Below are positions 27,680 through 38,649 of a DNA stretch of 64,000 nucleotides, piece by piece (position 1 is the first letter of the stretch; every line of letters begins with the position of its first letter). The translations under genes and the position numbers were made by a program. Below the pieces are notes generated by a model. That model did not search any database, was not told where the DNA came from, and was given only the letters and a program-made list of their open reading frames with translations. Source of the DNA: Epiperipatus broadwayi (Eukaryota > Onychophora > Udeonychophora > Euonychophora > Peripatidae); the NCBI GenBank assembly GCA_028023455.1, contig JAQFVV010006199.1:3250646-3314645 (forward strand). Reading direction: 5' to 3'.

Positions 27680-28734
27680 ATGTTAAATAGAGCTAAACAT
27701 TATTTCAAATGGATCAGAGCAATAGAATGCCCTTATTTTATTTTTTACATCCAAAATTATTATTTTTTTTTTTTTTACAATTTAATTTTATTATTTTCAA
27801 ATAACCTTTTTTTTTTGTTGCAAATCTTCTTTATTAAATTGACTTTTTCTTTTGTTTTTGTTTTTTTAAAAATATGTAATATTAAATTTTAATATAAAGA
27901 TTTTTTAATCAAAATTTTAACTTTTTAATCATAAAGAAAATTGCACATTTGAGAAACTTCCTCTATTTTCAATTTTAATATCTTTATTTCATCAATCAAT
28001 TAACTTATTAAGATTATCTGATATTTTTGTAACTTTGATTGATGGCATTTTAAAAATTCTTATTTGGATTTTGATTTCACTTTGACTTCTTCAATATCAT
28101 TTTTAAGAAATTTCTTTTTATTTTGCCATTATTTCAGTTTTATATATTCAAATAAATATTTCTTTAATTTTGCAACTGGGTTTATTAGAATTATGATTAC
28201 TTTTGATGAAGACATCTGCATGGAGAATCTCCCAATAATAGAAAATGAATGTTGATCACATTATTTTAAATCTGATCTACTACTCATTAGACAACGTATT
28301 AAAACAGTATGTTTTTATATATAAATTTTTTTTTGATAAATGTTACAATGTATCTTATAATATATTTAAGTAAAATTTTGTTGATGAAATTTTTTTACCC
28401 CATTTTAGGAAACATCAAGAATCTATGCTAGATAATTAAAGTGACCAGATAACATGTGAAATAAATAAGAATCTTCTGTATTGATTCTGACAAGACTTAT
28501 TTAATTAATTTTGCTAAATTATGGAGTATTATTAAGAAAATAGAATTGTAGAGTATAGTATCATTTTTATCACAATTTGTACATAATACCATACACTATA
28601 TTTAAAACAATCTGAGATGAAACAAACTAGTTTCACATTGACAAAAAAAAAAAGAAGAAAAAAGTGTTGCATATTGTTAACATTTCTTATTCAATTTGTA
28701 GATTTAATATTGGGTATGAAGTAAATAAGATTAG
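27680..28734. other. AT-rich DNA, nothing recognised
   Basis: T-rich tracts. The hydrophobic open frames at 27680-27892 and 28064-28255 reflect poly-T composition, not genes. Confidence 0.5.
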
Positions 28735-29060
28735 ATAAAAATGAATGTGCTTTCAGGACTGGTAAAATTATTTATGTTTATAGCTCTACATGCATAGCTG
28801 ATAAAAAAAGACTTGAAGACATTTATTAAAAATATTAAGTGCAGAAAAAATACATATATAGATTAATATGAGAAAAAAAACAAATAGTGACTAACTTTGA
28901 AATTGATGATGATATAGAAGCTATTAAAGATTTTATTATGCAGAGTTATATCTTTAAAAATGAATATCAGACCAATTCAAGTTTAGTATTTTCTATGACT
29001 TTATGAATAGTAAAGATGTGCACCAAAAAGAGGTAAATGTTGTTACTTTTGAATTGTAGT
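28735..29060 (+). pseudogene. Possible second LINE RT fragment (RTE/BovB-like)
   Basis: NECAFRTGK near 28742 resembles the N-x-FGFRxGRGT box before the RT active site. IADKKRLED (about 28795-28820) and EIDDDIEAIKDFI (about 28898-28940) resemble the 'xxxFxYLGS' region of BovB-like proteins. The matches are short and the frame is broken. Confidence 0.4.
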
Positions 29061-29348
29061 GCTGCTAAATATTTATGATGAAAAATTAAAAAAAAAACCA
29101 AGTTAATACTTGATTTCTTGTCATTGGAAATTTATCTTTAAGTACAAATAATCATGTTAAAATGTTTTATCATAGTCATTTAAGCACAATTCTCAGAAAA
29201 ATTGATAATTAAAAAAAGATTAACCAGCAATAAGATAGACAGATACATTATCACAATAATGAATGTGTCATTGCAAATTTAAAAAGTCCAAATATATATA
29301 TAATTTTGAAAATGTGCTTATCATGTGATCACTAGAAGTAATACCATA

Positions 29349-29456
<108 letters not shown>

Positions 29457-29517
29457 TTTTATACAAAGGAAATTAATGATCTAAAAGTATTTTAAACATA
29501 GATATTAATTAGCATGC

Positions 29518-30282
29518 ATGTCAACATGTAATATAAATATCACATATGTAGAAAGTTCTATTCCTATATTTTTTCCCCAGAAATCCTTCAATATAATTTT
29601 TAAAATCATTCTAATTTATCCAAGTACTGCTAGCCTTATTCAAGTGCCACCAACAGACCAACCAACACCCAAGAAAAATGATTGGCCAACATCTCTTATT
29701 ACTCTCATTTGAAAGCATACCCAAATAACTGACAAAACCTTAAATAAAATCACCTTCAGGAATACTTACAACCTTACACACACAGCAAACCCTTCTGAAC
29801 CAGGACTACTACACTTCAATAACAAACAAATCATTAGAAAGTACAGATATTGGTTCTTAAAACCTAAGTTTCTGGATTTTCTACTAAAACTCAATCTCAA
29901 AGCTCTCCCCACAAACTTCTTCCTATCCTATAAAAGAGGTAGCTCAAAAATAGAACCAATCTGCCAATTATGTCAGAAGTCTGATGAAACCACTGAACAT
30001 GCCATATTTCACTGTCAGACCTTACAGAGCCACCAGAACACAATAACCTATTTATCCAGATTAAACAACCACCCACTTTTATCCTTTCCAAGCAACATCA
30101 AAAGTGGGTGGTTTCCTTCGATTAGAATGGGGACATTTCTACTCTTCACCATCTGGTCAATCAGGTGCAAACTCATCTTTAACAATGAAACAATTAACAA
30201 CCAAGAACTTTTCCTTAGTTTAATAAAAAAATTACAAACAGTACTCAACTCTACATCTCCAGATATCTTTGCAGCAACCTGA
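29518..30282 (+). pseudogene. LINE C-terminal fragment with zf-RVT-type finger
   Basis: One frame runs from 29518 to the stop at 30280-30282 with a single in-frame TGA (29710-29712). It holds LKLNLKALPTNFFLSY, then a Cys-His finger (CQLCQKSDETTEHAIFHC, at about 29966-30020), then WFPSIRMGTFLLFTIWSIRC. This is the zf-RVT arrangement found after the RT domain in several non-LTR clades. The region is noticeably less decayed and more GC-rich than other elements here. No RT core precedes it, consistent with 5' truncation. Two antisense open frames (29897-30091 and 30048-30362) are shadows. Confidence 0.75.
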
Positions 30283-30362
30283 AGCCTCATAGCCATTCTA
30301 ATCAAACCATAGGTTTGAAGCAAATAGATTACCATTGTAAATAACATAGTCTTACCACCCAA

Positions 30363-32870
30363 GGCACCTTACAGAATTAATCACCTGCAAATAATTAAAA
30401 TAGTTACCAAATGACATAATGGTATATCTCATATACTTTCAAATTCCAATATGTATCCCATGTATCATATCAAATCAGATTACAAATAAAGATTTTATTT
30501 AATAATAAAAACAGTATTTTTATTTAGATAATCAAGTTTGTGAAATTTATAAAGATAATTTAGATTGCCAGAATTTTTATTAAAAAAAAACATCACATCC
30601 TATATTATAAATTATACAACGTGAACTTGTTGATTTGTCATTGAATATTTGTTAATATAAACTTATTTTAGTTACATTAAAAATGTAATTCATGATCCTT
30701 TAAGTTTCATTAACTATTTCCAATGTTGATTGGTCATAATCAGTTCTTTATTATTATTTTGTTTTATCATGTAAAATGCTTAATATTACAAATTCCTCTT
30801 TAGACTTGAATCCATTTATTTCTTTATTTTTATATTTTATTTTTTACTTTCTATATGTTTATTGCTTGTGTATTAAAATTTATTGCTTGTGTATTAAAAT
30901 TTTATTTTTCTGTTCAATTTTATATTTTAAAGATATATTAATGCCTAGAGGCAAATTATAAAATTGATCATTTTTTGTTTTTGGAATTGTTAGTAGGTAC
31001 AATATTAACAAACTTTAAATATAATCGTTTTTATATTTATAGAGACTTTCACAATAAGAAAAATAGCTTCATTATGATACACAAATGCATCTACTAAACT
31101 AAGTTCTTGCAAAACAGATAAAGATACTAAAAAAATTGTAATTGTTGTTGAGTCAATTGCATTTGATTAATATTTGAATACATTTCAGAAAAACCTCAAA
31201 TAAATGATTCAGAATCAGAAATTAGAACATTATTATTTGGCAAATTGGCAATCTTTAAACATTTTTTTTAAATGTCCCTATTTCTATTTCGTCAAAATGT
31301 TTTTAAGACAAAAAATCTATGAAATATACTATAATATTTTTGATGCACTAATTAATTGTAGCCCCCCCCCGCTTCAAAGACGTTAAAATAACATTACCAG
31401 ATGACAAACCTATTTAGGCTTTTTAAATTTTTACAGCCATGTTTTATTAGTATAGAATTACAGTCATTTTTGACTTTATGCCTTAATTACTTTACTTTCC
31501 AATATAACGATGTCTTTTTTATGAGTGTGAATTTGACAAACGATGTAATTTTTATCATAAGAAGAATCTAACTAATTTTTTTTATCGTTTTCATTTGTTT
31601 CGTTTATTTTTTTTTTGATGGATTACTAATATCTATATAAGGTAAATTGAAGTCTTAAAAATATCAATCACAATGCATAAGCTCATACATTCAAATAAGA
31701 TTATATATATACTGCAAATTGTTAAGTAAATTACCGTTATATTTTTTTAAATTAAATTTTGAATTATTTGTAAAAAAAGATAATTGTATGAACTGACAGC
31801 ACACACATTTTAGTAATATTTTTGTTACACGTCACACATTTTAAAAAAGAAATTAATAAAATGTGTTAATACAGCTGTTGTTGGCGATTTCAGCTGGCAG
31901 ATTACCAACTTGACATTCATGACAAGGAGCTGAAAAAGTTGCTCAAGAGAAAATGGAATTTTTAATTGAAATATTTATCTCTAAGTTTTTAATATTACTG
32001 ACTTTTCTATTTAAAAAAATATTAAAGACTGACAATTATATGATAGCACAAAGTATTTTAAATATGTGTATTAATTTAAAAGTTATATATAAATTACTTT
32101 TTAATGAAACATTATTGCAAAGATAAGCATTTGACATTTAATTAGTCTGTTATTAGGAAGTTCTTGTGATGTCCAGTTCAAGTTGGCAAGTTGAGCACAT
32201 CAGTTCCATTCGAATGACCAAACTAAATTTTCTTTTTATTGCTTTTTTCCACCGAGAAACAATTTGAACATTTTATTTAACTTTTGAGTCTATCATTTTG
32301 CCATTGCTGTAAATTGCCCATGATAATAAACTTTAAGAATATTGAAAAGTGAAGATTTATTCTTTAATTTAAATTATTTACATATAAAATAATATTTGAA
32401 GAAAAGTTTCAAAGTGAAATTGATCTTCTTTTGTGATATAGTAAAAAAAAAAAAAACTTTTATCATTGAGCAGTGCAGGAATGCAAAGTTGATTCTAATT
32501 ATCAAATTTCGGTCTTTGATAGTGATATATACTTTAATTACAGGAAATAAATGAAAAATATTGAAAAATAGATTTTTCTCAGAAAAGATTTTTTAAATAA
32601 TTAAAAATAATATAAAATAAACGTCTAGATTTTAACTAAAATATCTCTATAATTATTGAATACTTCAGCATATACTAAATTAGAAACAAATACCTGAAGA
32701 TATTTTAATGGAGGTTTCTTTTTTCTGCCTTTATAATTGAAAATGTTGTGTTCTTCATTTCTGTTAAGATATCTTCAGATGAGATATCCCGAAATCATCA
32801 GTGGTAAAGTGAGAACAAGAGATGAAACATACCTATGCAGAACTCAAAGGCTATTTCAGTTCACATTATT
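30363..32870. other. AT-rich DNA, nothing firmly recognised
   Basis: Holds a C10 run (about 31363) and a small imperfect inverted repeat at 32692-32786 (ACCTGAAGATATTTTAA against TTAAGATATCTTCAGAT). No gene is seen. Confidence 0.45.
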
Positions 32871-32874
32871 ATTT

Positions 32875-33010
32875 TTGCGAGCTTATGGGAAGATTTGATG
32901 AATGCAAATAATAAGTATCAAAACTTATAAATCTTAATATTTGTCCTGCATATAAAATATAGATTTAATTAGCTTCATTATGCATTTATTAGTAGTTTTA
33001 CTTCATATAT
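32875..33010. repeat. Dispersed repeat shared with 38.49-38.64 kb
   Basis: 'atcaaaacttataaatcttaatatttgtcctgcatataaaatatagattta' here aligns with 'ttcaaaacgtataaatcttgtatttgtcttgtacataaaatatatattta' at about 38548. Each copy ends just before another repeat (the MITE at 33048; duplication D2 at 38650). Confidence 0.55.
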
Positions 33011-33047
33011 ACAACCATACATTTCACTTTATTAATCTGTATAAACT

Positions 33048-34023
33048 AAATTATAAGTAGTTATGAGTTACACCCATTGTGACCATTTGATGGCATTATT
33101 TCTCTGCAAAAGTGCAGAAATATGCCATTTCCATAGCCCAACTTTCAGCCTATAGAACAGTTCTGTTCATATTAGTCATTAGCAGGCCTAGATGGCATTG
33201 CACACTGTGCTTTATGTCACTATGGAATTAGTGTACACTTCATAGATCACTACCATAGGATTTGAGGATGTTTGGAATTCAATTGAGCATAAGAGTTTTT
33301 ATGTGCATTGGAAGTAATGATCTTACACCTTACCTGATATATTATTATATACTAATAATTGTAAGCTCGTTGCATGTTTCCCTACACATCTTGGAGGGTG
33401 AAAACAATTGCAAAAGAGTATGTCCCAAAACCATTTCACATAAGTCACTTGAAAAGGCACATTTGTGGGAGAACAGCTACGAGAGTAATGAAATAGCTGT
33501 CATTGCACATTCTGGAAATCATTTTTGTTTTCTCAGACTATTTCATGTATTGGCCAATCCTTCAGATCATCAAAACCATCTCCCCACACATTCCAGTGCT
33601 ATGTGCTAAAAGCTTGGTTTGCTTAGATTTTTTGCAAGTATTGGTTGATCCTTCAGATCAACAAAACCATCAAACACCCCCCTGCACATTCCAACACTAT
33701 ATGCTGAAATCTTGGTTTGCTCAGAGTAGTGAATATATTGGTCAATCCTTTGGATCATCAAAACCATCAGAGACCCTCCTGAACATGCCAGGGCTATGCT
33801 CTGAAAGCCTCATTTGTGCTACATGCTGAAATGTATAATGTAATTAAAAAATGTAATTTAGAAAATAATGTTGGTTCATAAATTTTTAAAAAATACTTTA
33901 AAAATTGTCATGGAACAGAATGCAAAAAATTAACAGCCTGGTAACATTACATCTCATTATTTTTGAAAGCAACAATGCCATCAAGTGGCCACATTGGGCA
34001 TAAGTCACAAGAAACAAATTATA
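33048..34023. mobile_element. hAT-like MITE with internal minisatellite
   Basis: Inverted ends of about 45 bp: 'gttatgagttacacccattgtgaccatttgatggcatt' (33060-33097) against the complement of 'aatgccatcaagtggccacattgggcataagtcac' (about 33973-34008). An 8-bp direct repeat AAATTATA flanks them (33048-33055 and 34016-34023), the size hAT transposases make. An AT-rich 8-mer can match by chance, so the family call is moderate. No transposase ORF is present; the open frames at 33262-33609 and 33503-33829 come from the internal repeats. Confidence 0.55.
33495..33830. repeat. 94-bp minisatellite, three and a half units
   Basis: Units start at about 33548, 33638 and 33734 with (G/A)TATTGG(C/T)(C/T)(A/G)ATCCTT, followed by 'ggatcatcaaaaccatc' and 'cacattcca'. 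A partial unit precedes at 33495. Unit spacing is about 90-97 bp. Confidence 0.8.
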
Positions 34024-35716
34024 TTTTATATATAGAAAAAATATTCTGAATTGAGCAAGATAGCAGTTTTTAATCCTATTATCAGCCAGTAACCAATTAG
34101 CACAGTTAACATCAATTTTCAGACTTTATTATTAGCCATAAAAGCAAATGATATAGTCATAGTTAACCATGTTTAAACAAGTACTGCCATAAGCTAAATA
34201 AAATAGCTGCTGTAATTGATCCAGGACTTTGCATTTTTTTAATAATAAAATAAATACATAATGAAATACTGAAATAATTAGTGATCAGACATTAGGGCAT
34301 TTTCAATTGAATCTAAATTAAATGAATAAAGATAACTCAAAAAATTATTAGTGAGGTTGTTACCGAGTATTCAGCTGAAAGAGTACTATTTACTAAACAT
34401 AAAGAAAAAATACTTCTTTATGAATAAAATAGAAGAAAAAAATCAAAATAGCAATGTTATTATATTTTGCAAGACAAAAAGTGTTCACTGTCCTTAACAG
34501 TTTATATGAATCTTCAAAACTTGAGATGTTAATAAATCAATTAATCATTTTAATTCTTTATTTTCAATGAATGTAATTAGCTTATATTTTATAGGAAGGT
34601 ACTAATCCCGAACTGAGAAAGTTCAATATAGCACTTGATGCTCTGCCTAGAAATTCCTTTACTCTGACTTTCAAAATAATTTTTAAACAACTTTTCAAGA
34701 ATATAATAAATAAAAATATTGAGATAGCATCTTTTAGGTGATAAAGTCCATTATATAAAGAAGTAATCAAAAAAGATACAACTCACAAATGCATCCTAGC
34801 ACAGTTGAAATTTGATATCATATACTAGCCATTCAAAAAATTAAAAAAAATGACTAAAAATTGGTAAATCTGAATCTATTAACAGTAAACTTAAATGCCT
34901 TTGCTATGATAAAAAATGGCTACATAGTTCAAAACTGCAAGTACAATTCTGATTAGTTTTCTAATTATAAGTTATTAAAAATATAGACCTAAAAATTATA
35001 AAGGAAAATGTTATAAATCAAAATCTGTAAGAAAATACAAGTATGGAGATTTGCAGTAATTCAGGCATACCATTGAATTTGAGAATGACTGCAATTATTT
35101 AATTATTAAAGAATAAATCATGTGAGAGGAACTCAATCTTTTAAACATGTGCTAATGATATTAATTTGCTTGTGCTCACTCATCACTAAGTGTCTTAAAA
35201 GCATTGGTATCAAAATTAATATAATTCAAAATCATGAGTATTTAAAAATGGGATATTGTCTCTTCCCTACAATATATAAAATTAAATTTGTACAAATAAT
35301 TTCTCATTTGAATTATCAGGCTTACAACAGAATTACCTGAATTAAGCTTAGTCAATAGGTATTGGTTTATTTAAAATAAGCTCCAAACATAGTTGATTTA
35401 CCTATCCTTTTAAAACACTTAATATCAATAGTGCTTGTCTAAAAGACTGGTTTTCTCTCACATGATTTACATATACAGAACCTTAATACATTAATTATTA
35501 AAGAATAAGTAACTTTCATGATTTAGTAAAGCATTTTTTAAGGAACAAGATGACAATGAAATAATTTAAATGATTGACAAAACTTTATTACAATATATTA
35601 CTCAAAAGGCAATTAATTCTATAATAATAAGAAAATGATTTGCCTGATTAGATATTAAATCTATTACAGTTAAATGATTAACATTAAATGGAAGATAAAA
35701 GCTATCTTTTGGAACT
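34024..35716. other. AT-rich DNA, nothing recognised
   Basis: Short open frames at 34582-34770 (minus) and 35122-35340 (plus) have no recognisable motif. Confidence 0.45.
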
Positions 35717-35717
35717 T

Positions 35718-35784
35718 GTCTTTTCAACTATTTTTTTGCATGAAATTGAATTCAATTTCATGCAAAAAGAATAGTTGAAAAGAC
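35718..35784. repeat. Near-perfect 67-bp palindrome
   Basis: GTCTTTTCAACTATTTTTTT and its mirror around GAATTC at the centre, with one or two mismatches. It is loop-less as drawn and would extrude a cruciform. Confidence 0.85.
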
Positions 35785-36034
35785 CTTGAATGTATTAATA
35801 AAAAAGAAAGTGCAATGGATTATATATTGACACATATGGAAGAGTTCAAGTTTGTTACATTTATCTTTGATATAATAAAGGCAGATGTGAAAATTCATAT
35901 TTGCAGTAATTATTTTTATATAATAAACAAGAGCCTTAACAAAAAAATAATATATTTTGCAAAATTGAATTTAAACACAACAGTCCATAAAATTACTCTT
36001 AGCAAAAGATCATTGAAACTTTTATACTAGAGAT

Positions 36035-37480
36035 TATTGAAACTCTTGATATTAACCACACACATCAAGCTGTTTAACTTTAGTCATCTATGTTTTTGGA
36101 ACAATAATAGAAAAATGTGTTTCAGAATATGAGTAATTTCATATTTCAAAGAATAGAGAGAAGCAATTCTTACTTCAATAATAAAATGATCACTATGAAG
36201 TCAGAAACAGCTCTAAATCAATGCACAATGTGTTAAAAATTGATAAATTTAGTGCAAATTAAATGAATGAAAATGCATATGGAAAGTTCATCATTTAAAG
36301 ATTTTAATATAATTTCCAAAAAGATAAATAATTTATTCTGAAAAAAGTATAAGTAGTGAAAAATACTAGCAAACCAGAAAATATTAAAGAAATGCAAGAT
36401 TAATCATTTATTTTTAAAATTTCTTTAAAAATAAATTTTTATGTTGCCGATCTATTACATGATATACTAAAGAAAAATGAGTTTGGGATGAAAACCATGA
36501 GAGAAGGCATTTGTTCAAACAAAAGCATTTTAAAACACAAGGTATTTATTCATTATATATTACAATAGCCGTCTAGAGATCACATTCAATATTGATGCTT
36601 CATAATAAAGTATAGAAGTGGTATTGATCAATCTGACATGTAGTGGAGAAAGGTCAACAGGTTATGTGTTTAACACTGTCTCATGCAAAAATAAATTATT
36701 GTCAATTGGAAAAAGAAGCCCTAGTTATAATGTTCAGAATATAAAAATATTTATAAATAGCAGTTGTGAACATGTTTTTTCTGTAGTGATGAATTATAAA
36801 CAATTTTTGGACATACTTAAAAGTTTCAAACAATGCAAGATCATTTAAGCCCATGTATGTTGTGTTATCTAAATGGTTGGTCATACTATTACAGTTTGAG
36901 ATATTAAAAGAAAAAATAAATCGATTACACATATTGTCAAAAACCCCCAATAAAAAAAACCAAGGTATATAAAAATAATACCATGGCCTTGTTGATATGT
37001 AAAAAAAAATACCATAAACAAAGAGTAACTGTTAAATTGTGATAGTAATGCTACTATTTATAAAGTGAGAAACAATACTTAAACTGCTTCATTGTGAACA
37101 TCCATCAGTATTAAGAGGCAAGCCAATAATCTTCACTGAAATTAAAACTATATCATGACTCATATAATGAAGATGAGAGATTCATTTTAATAATGTTGAA
37201 CCATTTGAAGATTATATATTTTTAGTAGTTGTAAATTCTTTCTCTCTGTGGGTAGAGTACTAAGTGATAAAGAATATAAGTTCAGATAAAACAATAATCA
37301 AACTAAGATAACTATTATCATATCAAGATTTGTAAGAGATTATGATTTCTTACAATAGTTTTGGACATACATTTTCTAAATGTGAGCAATGTTTATAGCA
37401 GATTAAGGATAAAACATATACATATTCCACTTTACTATTGCTTGGTGGAAAATATAGTAAAAAATGTAAGAATGTTTTTT
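36035..37480 (+). mobile_element. Decayed Ty3/gypsy-type LTR retrotransposon (pol region)
   Basis: Plus-strand landmarks in canonical order. RT end: SKPENIKEMQ near 36374, then ADLLHDILKKN. RNase H: FNIDAS near 36586, YGVEVVLINLTC, NYCQLEKEALVIMFRI near 36694-36742, and YKQFLDIL near 36796. Integrase core: DYIFLVVVNSFSLWVEY near 37212-37262, TIIKLR, and ISYNSFGHTFSKCEQ near 37345-37390. In Ty3/gypsy pol the order RT, RNase H, integrase is diagnostic and copia has the reverse. Stops and frameshifts are frequent, so it is inactive. Gag, protease and LTRs were not found. Confidence 0.8.
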
Positions 37481-38267
37481 TAAAAAAAGATGTTAAATTT
37501 TATTTCTAAATAAGAAATGGTTTAATAAAACATTTCAAAGAAATATAATTTTAAAATAGGCAAAATCAAGAATAGTTTGTGTAAAATATGGATTGAAGGT
37601 ACAATATAAATATTTTAATCTAGACAAATAATGAACATACAAACAGAAAGTTGAATGCAAATTAAATAAATACATTAACAATACTTGCTATAAACATGTT
37701 TGAGAAAACATCAAAGATAAATAGAGAAAAATATTCTAAGCAAAGTCTTAGCAAATAGAGATAACACTAAAGGAAATGAAATGTCCATAACAGATATAAT
37801 TTTTAGAAGCAAGACTGACACAATCAACAGCAGCTAATTCAAGTAATAACCAATTACCAAAAAATCAAGAGAAATTGTATGTCAGAAATATATTAATTTT
37901 TTTTGGAATAAGGAGAGAGATTGGTATGTATTACAATTATGGAGAATGAATAAAGAATAATTAGAATTTAAAGATAGTATTTGCAATTTTGGAAAAGATT
38001 ATCTTAATTTTTTAATTAAAGTATTTTGTAATTTTTTCAGAAAATAATAATTTAGAAACAAATAAAATATGGTGTACATTTTAACTGAGATTTTATGCCT
38101 TTGTCATTGCAATCAAAAACATTTTGTTTCAATTTTTTTACAAGGCTACTTTCAATGGAAATATATACAAAATTATCACTAGGAAGTGGGAGCAAAATAT
38201 AGGTTACTTATTTAATATATGAATTTTTTCTACAGTACAGGCTTTTTCATATCTGCTCTCCAATATG
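37481..38267. other. AT-rich DNA, possible Ty3/gypsy tail
   Basis: Continues from the integrase remnant, but no motif or LTR boundary can be named. Confidence 0.4.
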
Positions 38268-38430
38268 TAATATATAGGGGGTTTGAACTCAGAATTTCCC
38301 ATGACCTTCAACTATCCATGCTATCTCATACTGCTGACACACTTGATTATACATATGTCGAAAAGATAAATAATCACCAATAACATATTTCATGCTAAAC
38401 CAGTACTCATCAGTTGGTCCAGATATACAA
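38268..38430 (-). repeat. FB4-family element, single arm
   Basis: 'tagggggtttgaactcaga' (38275-38294) is the tRNA-like arm. 'aaaagataaataatcaccaataacatatttcatgctaaaccagtactcatcagttggtcc' carries the hammerhead motif on the minus strand. The second arm is missing. Confidence 0.8.
38376..38420 (-). ncRNA. Hammerhead-like ribozyme motif, FB4 at 38.4 kb
   Basis: Minus strand: GGACCAA, CTGATGA, GTAC-TGGTTTA-GCAT (helix II with a G.U closing pair and one mismatch), an intact GAAA, T-ATG-T, TA, then TTGGTG. Helix I is ACCAA/TTGGT, 5 bp. Helix III is one base shorter than in the other copies. Confidence 0.65.
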
Positions 38431-38489
38431 TCATACTCAACTTCCTCAAAATAAAAAAGTCTTATAGAAAAATCTTAAAAGTCACTCTG

Positions 38490-38640
38490 ATCATAATTAT
38501 TACTTTGATGAGACTATGAGCGAACTGGGTATACATAAATAACAAGTTTCAAAACGTATAAATCTTGTATTTGTCTTGTACATAAAATATATATTTAACA
38601 ATTTTATATAATTATTGGTGGTTTTGTTCCATAATATATA
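38490..38640. repeat. Dispersed repeat, second copy
   Basis: Aligns with 32875-33010. It ends where duplication D2 begins. Confidence 0.5.
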
Positions 38641-38649
38641 TACAGTATA

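Noticed and set aside
29897-30362. Minus-strand frames of 64 and 104 codons
   Set aside because: Antisense shadows of the LINE C-terminal finger region on the plus strand.
32775-32815. CTGATGA on the minus strand near 32800 as another hammerhead
   Set aside because: No GAAA follows at a suitable distance and no helix I partner is seen.
33262-33829. Two overlapping frames of 115 and 108 codons as proteins
   Set aside because: They lie in a MITE and owe their length to 94-bp repeats; no domain is recognisable.
36702-36950. 82-codon minus-strand frame
   Set aside because: Antisense to the Ty3/gypsy RNase H remnant.
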